From NCBI GenBank assembly GCA_023434145.1, contig JAEYTI010000157.1, forward strand, positions 1-12,023: a DNA stretch of 12,023 nucleotides. The letters are read 5' to 3'. The first letter of the stretch is position 1; each line of letters opens with the position of its first letter. Position numbers and translations under genes: made by a program. The DNA is from Chloroflexota bacterium. Lineage in GTDB: Bacteria > Chloroflexota > Anaerolineae > Anaerolineales > Anaerolineaceae. The notes under the pieces were generated by a model that was given only the letters and a program-made list of their open reading frames with translations, was not told the DNA's origin and did no database searches. This document shows, piece by piece, positions 1 through 6,240 of the stretch.

Positions 1-2
1 CG

Positions 3-650
3 CCGCGGACCATGGATCTACGTATCCGAGGACTGGCGTTTGCCTATGTGGACGGGCTTCCTCCCGTGTTCGAAGGCTTCGATCTCGATCTACCGCCGGG
101 CAAGCACGCGGTGGTGATCGGCGCAAGCGGTGCGGGGAAGACCACGCTGTTCAACTTGCTGCTGCGCTTTTGGGAGTTCCGCGAAGGCGAGATCCTGCTG
201 GATGGGCAGGATATCCGAGCCTATGATCCGCAGGATGTACGCATGTGCATTGGGCTAGTGGCGCAAAATCCGTACTTGTTCACCGGGTCCCTGCGCCATA
301 ATCTGCTGCTGGCCTGCCCAGGCACAAGCGAGCAGCAGATGGTCGCGGCGCTGCAGGCAGCCCAGTGGGGTGAACTGCTGGCTCGCCTCCCGAATGGCCT
401 GGATACCTGGATCGGGGAGCGCGGGCTGCAGCTCAGCGTGGGTGAGCGGCGGCGGCTGGCAGTGGCGCAGTGCCTGCTGCGCAATGCTCCGCTGCTGCTG
501 CTCGATGAGCCAACCGAAGGCCTGGATGCGGAGAACGAACAACGCATGCTCGCGGCCCTACGTGCCGCCTCGATTGGCCGCAGCGTGCTGATGATCACGC
601 ACCGCCGCGTGGCGCTGCAAGACTTCGACCAAGTAATCTTTTTGGGATAG
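3..650 (+). CDS. cydC: Thiol reductant ABC exporter subunit CydC, C-terminal ATPase domain (5' partial)
   Basis: This is the nucleotide-binding domain of an ABC exporter. CydDC exports glutathione/cysteine and is needed to assemble cytochrome bd. Counting from the Met at 12, I see Walker A GASGAGKTT (37-45), the Q-loop in VAQNPYLF (83-90), signature LSVGE (141-145, Val where LSGGE is usual), Walker B and D-loop LLLLDEPTEGLD (161-172) and the switch His in ITHR (197). The phrase APLLLLDEPTEGLD is typical of CydC. The frame is open to the left edge, and a lone 212-residue ATPase without membrane segments would be odd, so the Met at 12 is probably internal. The protein ends at QVIFLG, roughly 25 residues earlier than usual CydC tails, and its TAG touches a perfect palindrome. 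cydAB lies 3 kb downstream on the same strand, supporting CydC over a generic exporter ATPase. Confidence 0.8.
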   Translation, partial: PRTMDLRIRGLAFAYVDGLPPVFEGFDLDLPPGKHAVVIGASGAGKTTLFNLLLRFWEFREGEILLDGQDIRAYDPQDVRMCIGLVAQNPYLFTGSLRHNLLLACPGTSEQQMVAALQAAQWGELLARLPNGLDTWIGERGLQLSVGERRRLAVAQCLLRNAPLLLLDEPTEGLDAENEQRMLAALRAASIGRSVLMITHRRVALQDFDQVIFLG

Positions 651-700
651 GGGTAAATTCTCGATGGCGGCCTGTTCAGGCCGCCATCGAGAATTTACCC
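651..700. repeat. Perfect 50-nt inverted repeat directly after the cydC stop
   Basis: The arms 651-674 and 677-700 are exact reverse complements (24 bp) around a TT centre. The left arm starts at the base after the cydC TAG. Outside it, CTTTTTGGG (638-646) and CCCAAAAAG (698-706) are also complementary, so a longer alternative pairing is possible. Neither strand has a T-run just 3' of the hairpin, so it is not a textbook intrinsic terminator. It may still stop transcription, stabilise mRNA 3' ends, or be an inserted palindrome. Confidence 0.85.
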
Positions 701-708
701 AAAAAGTA

Positions 709-747
709 ATCCCCCGCGGATGAGGCGCCATCTCATCCGCGGGGGAT
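709..747 (-). terminator. GC-rich hairpin, probable terminator for tsaC
   Basis: The arms ATCCCCCGCGGATGAG (709-724) and CTCATCCGCGGGGGAT (732-747) pair perfectly over 16 bp around a 7-nt loop. Read on the minus strand, the hairpin is followed by TTACTTTTT (the + strand A-run at 701-705). This fits a rho-independent terminator for the leftward prfA-prmC-tsaC block. With the 651-700 hairpin it would insulate the convergent cydC and tsaC transcripts. Confidence 0.6.
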
Positions 748-855
748 CGTTTAGGAGAATGCTTCTTCAGTATAGGATGTAAAGTTAAAAGGATTCTGAA
801 CAAGAAGTAAGAACAAGATTAGAAAACTGGATCAACAATTAATAGTTGTTCAGAT
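748..855. other. AT-rich gene-free tail with small repeats
   Basis: There is no credible reading frame here, and the stretch is clearly richer in A and T than its surroundings. It contains TCTGAACAA (795-803) opposed by TTGTTCAGA (846-854), 9-bp inverted arms 42 nt apart. It also contains GAACAAGA repeated directly at 798-805 and 811-818. No function can be assigned. Confidence 0.4.
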
Positions 856-1479
856 TTACCCTTCCCATACCTTGCGGATATCCTTCTCGCTGATCGCGCC
901 CTGGCGCAGAATCTTCGGCTGGTCTTGCGTGCAGTCGACTACGGTGGAGGGCACGCCGCCCGGGGCTGTTCCGCCATCTAGCACCAGCTCTAAGCGCCCG
1001 GCGAGCTGTTCCATCACCTGGCGCGCGGTGACGGTGTTTGCATCACCAGAGAGATTGGCCGAGCTGGTCGCCAACGGGCCAGTTGCGCGCATGAGCGCGC
1101 GGGCAAAGGCATGATTGGGCATCCGCACGCCCACCGTTGGCATAGGCGAGAGATTAGCGGGAAGGTTGGGGTGCTTGGGGATCACCAGGGTAAGCGCGCC
1201 GGGCCAGAAGCGGGCGGCAAGGCGCTCGGCGGCCGGGGTAAGGCCTGGCGTTAGCAGCGCGAGCTGATCTACCTCGCCCAGCAAAACGGCAATTGCTTTG
1301 CTGCCCGAGCGCGACTTGGCCTCATAAAGCCGGTCGACGCCGCCAGGGTTGTCGACACGGGCAGCCAGCCCGTACACCGTATCGGTAGGGAACGCCACCA
1401 GCCCGCCCGCGTTGAGCACCGCCAGGGCTTGGGTGATCGCGTCTTGATCCTCGGTGGATATCAGAATGGTGTTGATCAT
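856..1479 (-). CDS. tsaC: L-threonylcarbamoyladenylate synthase (Sua5/YciO/YrdC/TsaC family)
   Basis: This cytoplasmic enzyme makes threonylcarbamoyl-AMP from threonine, bicarbonate and ATP, the first step of t6A37 synthesis in ANN-decoding tRNAs. The 207-residue product is one YrdC domain. Visible motifs are FPTDTVYGL (30-38), KSR (55-57, substrate-binding Lys/Arg), the hydrophobic core FWPGALTLVI (91-100), SSAN (139-142) and STVVD (178-182). There is no C-terminal Sua5 domain, so it is the short form. I chose the ATG at 1479 because AGGAGG lies just upstream (within 1481-1490). An in-frame extension to 1566 would read through a hairpin and has no family resemblance. It follows prmC on the same strand after about 100 nt containing a large hairpin. 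prfA-prmC-tsaC order is common in bacteria. Confidence 0.93.
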   Translation of the reverse strand: MINTILISTEDQDAITQALAVLNAGGLVAFPTDTVYGLAARVDNPGGVDRLYEAKSRSGSKAIAVLLGEVDQLALLTPGLTPAAERLAARFWPGALTLVIPKHPNLPANLSPMPTVGVRMPNHAFARALMRATGPLATSSANLSGDANTVTARQVMEQLAGRLELVLDGGTAPGGVPSTVVDCTQDQPKILRQGAISEKDIRKVWEG

Positions 1480-1516
1480 GCTTCCTCCTGTGTTTCGATC
1501 TTTGCTCTTATCGCGC

Positions 1517-1578
1517 TTCAATGAGTTTTTGGTGTGTTGGGGTGTAAAACCACCCCAACACACCAAAAACTCCTTGAA
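1517..1578. repeat. Long inverted repeat between prmC and tsaC
   Basis: The arms 1523-1544 and 1551-1572 are perfectly complementary (22 bp) around a 6-nt loop. After one mismatch (1522/1573) five more pairs extend the stem to 1517-1578. It starts four bases beyond the prmC stop in the direction of transcription and ends about 37 nt before the tsaC start. No T-run follows on the minus strand. It may attenuate or process the prmC-tsaC transcript, or be a mobile palindrome; the sequence alone does not decide. Confidence 0.8.
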
Positions 1579-1582
1579 ACCT

Positions 1583-2452
1583 CTATGGAGCGTCGATCTT
1601 TACCAGCCGTGGCAGCCCGGCAAGATCGGGCACAATGGTCACGCGAGCGCCGGGGAGCGTCTGCATCGCCAGCGTGTGGATGGCCGGGCCCTGGTCAAAC
1701 TGCATTTCTAGGAGCATCACACCGCCGGGCGCCAGGATGCGCGGGGCATCCGCGAGCAGGGCTGCTATTAGCGCCAGTCCGTCCGAGCCGCCATCCAGCG
1801 CCATGCTTGGCTCGTGCTGGGCCACTGCCAGATCCGCCAGCACGGGGGCGGGGATGTAGGGCAGGTTCGCGCAAATCAGCGCGAACGGCCCGCTAGCAGC
1901 AGTGAGCAGATTGCCCTGGACGAAATGGATCTGATCTGCCACGCTGTGGCGGGCGGCATTTCTACGGGCCACACACAGCGCCGCGCGGGACCGGTCGACT
2001 GCCAGAATGCGCGCGTGCGGCGCGTGCTTTGCCAGGGTTACCGCGATGCAGCCGGAGCCAGTTCCTGCATCAGCGATCCAGGACTTGCCGGGCATTATCG
2101 ATATCGCGGCTAATGCGTGCTCTACCAGCAGTTCCGTCTCGGGGCGCGGTATCAGCACGTCTGGCGTGACCTCAAATTCCAGGCCAAAAAATTCCTGCTG
2201 CCCGGTCAGGTACGGCAGGGGCGTGCCCTGTGCAAGCCGTGCAAGCAAATCATCCAGTTGGGCCTGCTGCTCGGGGGCCAGTAGATATTCCGGGTGGGCC
2301 AGCACCCAGGCGCGTGTCTGCTCAAGTGCGTGGGCTGCCAGTAATTGTGTTTCTAACCCCCAGCCGCTTGAATCATGATCGCCACGCTGTGCAGCCAAAC
2401 TGCGCCGCGCCCCCGCCTGCCAGTCGATCAGCCGCGGGGAGCTAGGCTTCAT
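1583..2452 (-). CDS. prmC: Peptide chain release factor N5-glutamine methyltransferase PrmC
   Basis: PrmC (HemK) transfers a methyl group from S-adenosylmethionine to the glutamine of the GGQ motif in release factors, raising termination efficiency. The 289-residue product has the helical N-terminal recognition domain (about 1-90), IPRPETE (101-107), the SAM-binding glycine motif DAGTGSG (128-134) and the catalytic NLPY (196-199, a Leu form of NPPY). The chosen ATG at 2450-2452 overlaps the end of prfA: ATGAAGCCTAG contains the prmC start and the prfA stop, an 11-bp overlap that implies translational coupling. AGGAGG abuts this ATG without a spacer, so the usual Shine-Dalgarno distance is absent; an in-frame Met at 2485 is an alternative, but the N-terminus from 2452 matches the family length. 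Confidence 0.93.
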   Translation of the reverse strand: MKPSSPRLIDWQAGARRSLAAQRGDHDSSGWGLETQLLAAHALEQTRAWVLAHPEYLLAPEQQAQLDDLLARLAQGTPLPYLTGQQEFFGLEFEVTPDVLIPRPETELLVEHALAAISIMPGKSWIADAGTGSGCIAVTLAKHAPHARILAVDRSRAALCVARRNAARHSVADQIHFVQGNLLTAASGPFALICANLPYIPAPVLADLAVAQHEPSMALDGGSDGLALIAALLADAPRILAPGGVMLLEMQFDQGPAIHTLAMQTLPGARVTIVPDLAGLPRLVKIDAP

Positions 2453-3512
2453 CCTCCTCACCGGTCGAAAGACGCTCAGCCTCATTGCGCATCGAAAGCT
2501 CATCGATGAATTGGTCGATTTCGCCGTCTAAAACGGCTGCCATGTTGAACGAGGAAACGCCTATGCGGTGATCGGTGACGCGTGACTGCGGGAAGTTGTA
2601 GGTGCGGATCTTCTCAGAGCGCTCGCCGGAACCTACCTGTGACCGGCGGGTGTCTTCCAGATCGTGCTGGCGCTTTTCCATCTCCAGATCGAACAGCCGC
2701 GAGCGCAGGATGCTCAACGCGCGCAGCTTGTTCTGAAGCTGCGAGCGCTCATCCTGGCAGGCCACCACCAGCCCGGTGGGGATGTGGAGTATGCGAACGG
2801 CGGTGGAGTTCTTCTGCACGTTCTGCCCGCCGGCGCCTGCCGAGCGGTAAACATCTATTTTAATATCCGACTCGGGGATCTGCACGTCCACTTCGTCTGT
2901 CTCCGCCAGCACGGCTACCGTGGCTGTGGAGGTGTGAATGCGGCCTTGTGCTTCTGTCTCGGGCACGCGCTGCACGCGGTGCACGCCAGACTCGTACTTC
3001 AGGCGCGAGTAAGCGCCGCGGCCCTTCACCTGGAAGATGATTTCCTTGAAGCCGCCAATGCCCGTCTCGCTGGCAGAAAGGATTTCCACCTGCCAGCGGC
3101 GCTTTTCGGCGTAGCGCGAGTAGATGCGGAACAGGTCCGATGCGAAGAGGGCTGCCTCGTCGCCGCCGGTGCCGGCGCGAACTTCCACAATCACGTTGCG
3201 CTCATCGCGCGGGTCTTTCGGAACGAGCAGGGCTTTGATCTCTTTCTCCAACTGCTCAACGCGGGGCAGCAGGTTATCCAGATCGGCCTGGGCCAGCTCG
3301 CGCAGTTCGGCATCGTCCGATTCTTCCAACTCCCGTGCCTCTTCGATCTGCTTCAGCACGGTACGGTACTCCTGGGCCCTGGCGTACACCGGTTCCATTT
3401 CCGCGCGTTCCTTCGCGTAGTCGGTGGCGCGCTGATAATCGGTGGCTGCCTCTTCCAGCAGCCTTCCCAATTCTTCATATCGAGTTTCGATCGAGACAAG
3501 TTTCTCTAACAT
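2442..3512 (-). CDS. prfA: Peptide chain release factor 1 (RF1)
   Basis: RF1 recognises UAA and UAG in the ribosomal A site and triggers peptide release. The 356-residue product is normal in length. It has a coiled N-terminal domain (about 1-100), the stop-codon reading region HRVQRVPETEAQGRIHTST (178-196) with PET (184-186) in the RF1 PxT position, and the catalytic GAGGQ ending at residue 230, Gln230 being the PrmC substrate. RF1 rather than RF2 is indicated by the PxT motif and the absence of a programmed frameshift. I chose the ATG at 3512, giving MLEKL, which is typical for the family; the TTG at 3539 would add nine atypical residues. Divergent from cydA across 213 nt; a GGTCAA at 3585-3590 gives a minus-strand TTGACC that could be its -35, but no good -10 follows. 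Confidence 0.96.
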   Translation of the reverse strand: MLEKLVSIETRYEELGRLLEEAATDYQRATDYAKERAEMEPVYARAQEYRTVLKQIEEARELEESDDAELRELAQADLDNLLPRVEQLEKEIKALLVPKDPRDERNVIVEVRAGTGGDEAALFASDLFRIYSRYAEKRRWQVEILSASETGIGGFKEIIFQVKGRGAYSRLKYESGVHRVQRVPETEAQGRIHTSTATVAVLAETDEVDVQIPESDIKIDVYRSAGAGGQNVQKNSTAVRILHIPTGLVVACQDERSQLQNKLRALSILRSRLFDLEMEKRQHDLEDTRRSQVGSGERSEKIRTYNFPQSRVTDHRIGVSSFNMAAVLDGEIDQFIDELSMRNEAERLSTGEEDEA

Positions 3513-3552
3513 ACGTGGAAAAGATTTCCCTTCGGTCAAACACGCTGCGGCA

Positions 3553-3570
3553 TTGTGCTAAATCGCACAA
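3553..3570. promoter_or_regulatory. Rex-type operator (redox-sensing repressor site) upstream of cydA
   Basis: TTGTGCTAAATCGCACAA is a perfect-armed dyad of the form TTGTG-N8-CACAA. That is the known pattern for Rex, the NADH/NAD+-sensing repressor that controls cytochrome bd genes in several phyla. The perfect arms extend one base each side (3552-3571). It lies six bases before a TACAAT box facing cydA, and its left half coincides with the -35 position, so bound Rex would block the promoter. Rex itself is not in the window; the assignment is by motif and target gene. Confidence 0.6.
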
Positions 3571-3582
3571 TTGGCGTACAAT
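3553..3582 (+). promoter_or_regulatory. Candidate sigma-70-type promoter for cydAB
   Basis: TACAAT (3577-3582) is a good -10 box, and TTGTGC (3553-3558) sits 18 bp upstream as a weak -35. Transcription would start near 3589 and leave a leader of about 135 nt before the cydA ATG. The -35 falls within the Rex-like dyad. Confidence 0.4.
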
Positions 3583-3666
3583 GAGGTCAAGTTCCAAAAA
3601 TGGTGATTGTGTTCATCGTGCTTCGTGGCGGGGTGCGCTGCGGTACCGGCCACGGTTTACGATAAA

Positions 3667-3697
3667 AAGTTCCGAGCACGATTATACCTCGGAACTT
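3667..3697 (+). promoter_or_regulatory. Inverted repeat in the cydA leader
   Basis: AAGTTCCGAG (3667-3676) and CTCGGAACTT (3688-3697) are perfect 10-bp arms 11 nt apart, ending 28 nt before the cydA ATG. The spacer contains TTATAC, a possible second -10 with only a poor TTTACG (3656-3661) 20 bp upstream. It could be a protein operator or an mRNA leader hairpin. No T-run follows, so it is not an obvious attenuator. Confidence 0.5.
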
Positions 3698-3725
3698 GCA
3701 TCCTTACAAAAAAGGGGAACCGTGC

Positions 3726-5108
3726 ATGAGTGTTTTGACGCTTTCACAACTTCAGTTCGCAGTTACATCGGTGTATCACTTTTTCTTCGTCCCGCTCACG
3801 CTGGGGCTTTCAGTGCTGGTAGCACTCATGGAGACGCAGTATGTGCGCACCGGAGAAAAAGTATACAAGCGCATGACAAAATTTTGGGGTACCCTGTTCC
3901 TGATCAATTTTGCCATGGGTGTGGTAACAGGCATTGTGATGGAGTTCCAGTTTGGCATGAACTGGGCCGAGTATTCGCGCTTCGTGGGCGATATCTTCGG
4001 CGCCCCGCTGGCGATTGAGGCGCTGCTGGCCTTCTTCCTCGAGTCGGTGTTCCTCGGCGTGTGGATCTTTGGCTGGGATAAGCTCTCGAAGGGCGTGCAC
4101 CTTGCCGCAATCTGGATGGTGGCGCTGGGCGCGAACATCTCCGCGCTGTGGATCCTTGCGGCCAATTCGTTCATGCAGCACCCCGTTGGCTACGCCATTG
4201 AAAATGGCCGCGCGGTGATGAACGACTTTGGCGCGCTGCTGGCCAACCCTTACCTGTGGACGCAGTTCCCGCACACCGTGCTATCTGGTTTTACGACAGG
4301 GGCTTTCTTCGTGATGGGGATTAGCGCTTACCACCTGCTCCGCCGCAGCCAGCCCGATTTCTTCCGGCGCTCGTTCCAAATCGCCGCTGTAGTTGGGATT
4401 ATCTCTATTTTCCTGGTAATCCTTGTGGGTCATTCGCAAGCGCAGCGTATGGTGCAGGTGCAGCCGATGAAGATGGCTGCCGCTGAGGCGCTTTGGGAGA
4501 GTGAAGACCCCGCTTCATTCTCATTGTTCACCATTGGCGACGAGTCGCGGCTTGAAGACGTGTGGTCGATCCGTCTTCCGGCGCTGTTGAGCGTGCTTGC
4601 TTACAATCGCCCGACCGGCGAGGTGAAGGGCATCCGCAACCTGCAAGCGGAGTATGAAGCGCTGTACGGCCCCGGTTACTACGCCCCCTCGATCATCACC
4701 ATGTATTGGACGTTCCGCATTATGGTTGGGGCAGGCTTTCTGATGATGGGGCTGGCATTGCTGGCCCTTTACCCAACCATCCGCAGCCGCCCAATCACAT
4801 CGTTGCGCCTGCTCAAGTTCTTCCCGCTGGCAATTGCCCTTCCGTATCTGGCCAACAGCGCCGGGTGGATTTTCACAGAAATGGGTAGGCAGCCCTGGAC
4901 CGTCTATGGTGTGATGAAAACTGAGGACTCCTTCTCCACCAATCTGACCCCCGGCATGGTGTTGACCACGCTGATCGGTTTTACCCTGATCTATGCTCTG
5001 CTGATGTTCGCAGACGTGTTCTTGCTGCGCAAGTACGCTAAGGCAGGGCCTGCTGCGCAGGAGCATGCTCCGGTTCTCGCCGTCGAAGAGCCAGTCGAGA
5101 TCGGATAG
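3726..5108 (+). CDS. cydA: Cytochrome bd ubiquinol/menaquinol oxidase subunit I
   Basis: CydA is the haem-bearing membrane subunit of cytochrome bd, which oxidises quinol and reduces O2 to water with high affinity. The 460-residue product has the expected residues: His18 (E. coli His19, haem b595), Glu98 and Glu106 (E. coli Glu99/Glu107, haem and proton path), His183 and Met333 (haem b558 ligands), and Lys249/Glu254 in QPMKMAAAEALWE of the quinol-binding Q-loop. GWIFTEMGRQPW (380-391) is a family hallmark. The length indicates a short Q-loop (S) form rather than the long E. coli form (about 520). The start is the ATG at 3726, eight bases after GGGG in AAAAGGGGAACC; the frame opens at a TTG at 3696 inside the leader repeat, which I reject. 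cydB follows after a few bases. Confidence 0.96.
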   Translation: MSVLTLSQLQFAVTSVYHFFFVPLTLGLSVLVALMETQYVRTGEKVYKRMTKFWGTLFLINFAMGVVTGIVMEFQFGMNWAEYSRFVGDIFGAPLAIEALLAFFLESVFLGVWIFGWDKLSKGVHLAAIWMVALGANISALWILAANSFMQHPVGYAIENGRAVMNDFGALLANPYLWTQFPHTVLSGFTTGAFFVMGISAYHLLRRSQPDFFRRSFQIAAVVGIISIFLVILVGHSQAQRMVQVQPMKMAAAEALWESEDPASFSLFTIGDESRLEDVWSIRLPALLSVLAYNRPTGEVKGIRNLQAEYEALYGPGYYAPSIITMYWTFRIMVGAGFLMMGLALLALYPTIRSRPITSLRLLKFFPLAIALPYLANSAGWIFTEMGRQPWTVYGVMKTEDSFSTNLTPGMVLTTLIGFTLIYALLMFADVFLLRKYAKAGPAAQEHAPVLAVEEPVEIG

Positions 5109-5114
5109 GAGGGA

Positions 5115-6134
5115 ATGATGGATCTCAATATACTGTGGTTTTTGCTGATTGCCGTTCTCTATATCGGCTATTTCATCCTCGAAGGCTTCGATCTGGGCGT
5201 TGGAATCTTGCTGCCTTTCCTCGGTAAAACGGATCTCAAGCGCCGCACGCTGATCAATACCATCGGCCCGCACTGGCATGGAAACCAGGTCTGGCTTATC
5301 ACAGCCGGCGGCGCAACCTTCGCGGCCTTCCCCGGCTGGTATGCAACTTTGTTCAGTGGGTTCTACCTGCCGTTGTTTTTCATCCTCATCGCCCTGATCG
5401 TGCGCGGCGTAGCATTTGAGTTCCGCAGCCAGGATGAAAACCCGCGCTGGCGCAGCCTGTGGGATTGGGCTATCTTCTTTGGTTCCGCCATCCCGGCGCT
5501 GCTGTGGGGTGTGGCCTTTACGAACTTCATCCGCGGCGTTCCGATCGATGCGAACCAGATCTACGTGGGCGGTTTCTGGAACCTGCTCAATCCGTACGCT
5601 TTGATCGGTGGGGTTGTATCCCTGCTGGGCTTCACCCTGCACGGAGCGGTGTTCCTCACGCTGAAAACGACCGAAGATCTGTGCGAAAAGGCGCAGAAGG
5701 TGGCGCAGCGTCTGTGGCTGCCGACCCTGGCGGCGTTGCTGGCTTACGTGGTGGCCACCTATTTCTTCACCGATGTGCTAGAACACCTGGGCATTAACCC
5801 CGGTCCAGTGCCGATTGGCGCGCCCATCGTACTGATGGCGGCGGGTTACTTCCTGTATAACCGCCGCAGCGGTTGGGCGTTCACCTTCACCAGCCTGACG
5901 ATCCTGTTTGCGGTCAGCACCATCTTCATGATCCTCTTCCCGCGCGTGCTGGTCTCCAGCCTGGATCCAGCCTGGAGCCTGACCATCTATAACGCCGCTT
6001 CGGGATCATACACGCTACGCGTTATGGCGATCATCGCGCTGATCTTCTTGCCCTTTGTGTTGGGATACCAGGTGTGGGCCTACTGGACCTTCCGTCACCG
6101 CGTCGCGCAAAAGGCGGAAGAACTGCATTACTAG
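5115..6134 (+). CDS. cydB: Cytochrome bd quinol oxidase subunit II
   Basis: CydB is the second integral membrane subunit of cytochrome bd, stabilising the haems and contributing to the proton/O2 paths. The 339-residue product has multiple hydrophobic helices and the hallmarks LEGFDLGVG (22-30) and GPHWHGNQVWLITAGGA (51-67). His55 stands where E. coli CydB has Asp58. ATGATG offers starts at 5115 and 5118; AGGAGG at 5107-5112 overlaps the cydA stop and is better spaced for 5118, so the true N-terminus may be one residue shorter. Only six bases separate it from cydA, so the two are cotranscribed and probably coupled. I see no small CydX-like frame after the stop. A weak 5-bp hairpin (6143-6157) follows without a convincing T-run. 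Confidence 0.95.
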   Translation: MMDLNILWFLLIAVLYIGYFILEGFDLGVGILLPFLGKTDLKRRTLINTIGPHWHGNQVWLITAGGATFAAFPGWYATLFSGFYLPLFFILIALIVRGVAFEFRSQDENPRWRSLWDWAIFFGSAIPALLWGVAFTNFIRGVPIDANQIYVGGFWNLLNPYALIGGVVSLLGFTLHGAVFLTLKTTEDLCEKAQKVAQRLWLPTLAALLAYVVATYFFTDVLEHLGINPGPVPIGAPIVLMAAGYFLYNRRSGWAFTFTSLTILFAVSTIFMILFPRVLVSSLDPAWSLTIYNAASGSYTLRVMAIIALIFLPFVLGYQVWAYWTFRHRVAQKAEELHY

Positions 6135-6176
6135 AGACAACCAGACGTTTCTCGTCTAAAATAGTAGCAATTCAAC

Positions 6177-6213
6177 CCGGTCGTGTGGCATCACCAAGAG
6201 GTCACACGACTGG
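6177..6213 (+). promoter_or_regulatory. Hairpin in the cydB-ridA gap
   Basis: CCGGTCGTGTG (6177-6187) pairs with CACACGACTGG (6203-6213): 11 pairs including one G-T, with a 15-nt loop. It ends 27 nt before the ridA start. With no T-run after it, it is better read as a leader or mRNA-stability structure than as a terminator of cydAB. A TAAAAT at 6157-6162 could be a -10 box, but no -35 supports it. Confidence 0.35.
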
Positions 6214-6240
6214 CATTCTCTCCAATAAGTGAGGCGACCG

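Noticed and set aside
12..650. The first ATPase as a complete stand-alone gene starting at the ATG at 12
   Set aside because: The frame is open to the window edge, no ribosome site is visible, and the sequence has CydC hallmarks, whose membrane domain should precede it.
1480..1566. N-terminal extension of TsaC to 1566
   Set aside because: It would be encoded by the hairpin, and a clear AGGAGG precedes the ATG at 1479.
2664..3509. 281-codon plus-strand frame opposite prfA
   Set aside because: It mirrors the RF1 coding strand and has no recognisable domain or initiation site.
3606..3616. A second Rex half-site (TTGTG near 3607)
   Set aside because: No CACAA partner at the right spacing; a lone pentamer is expected by chance.
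3335..4018. 227-codon plus-strand frame crossing prfA, the divergent promoter and the start of cydA
   Set aside because: It spans two genes and a regulatory region, and its translation is low-complexity and unlike any family.
4521..5642. 373-codon minus-strand frame opposite cydA/cydB
   Set aside because: It lies antisense to two strongly conserved genes, and its glutamine/arginine-rich translation shows no family features; it is a shadow of codon bias.
6143..6157. AGACG/CGTCT hairpin as a cydAB terminator
   Set aside because: The stem is only 5 bp and is followed by AAAA rather than a T-run on the coding strand.
6135..6240. A small cydX-like subunit gene after cydB
   Set aside because: No reading frame with a start and a hydrophobic helix exists in this gap.
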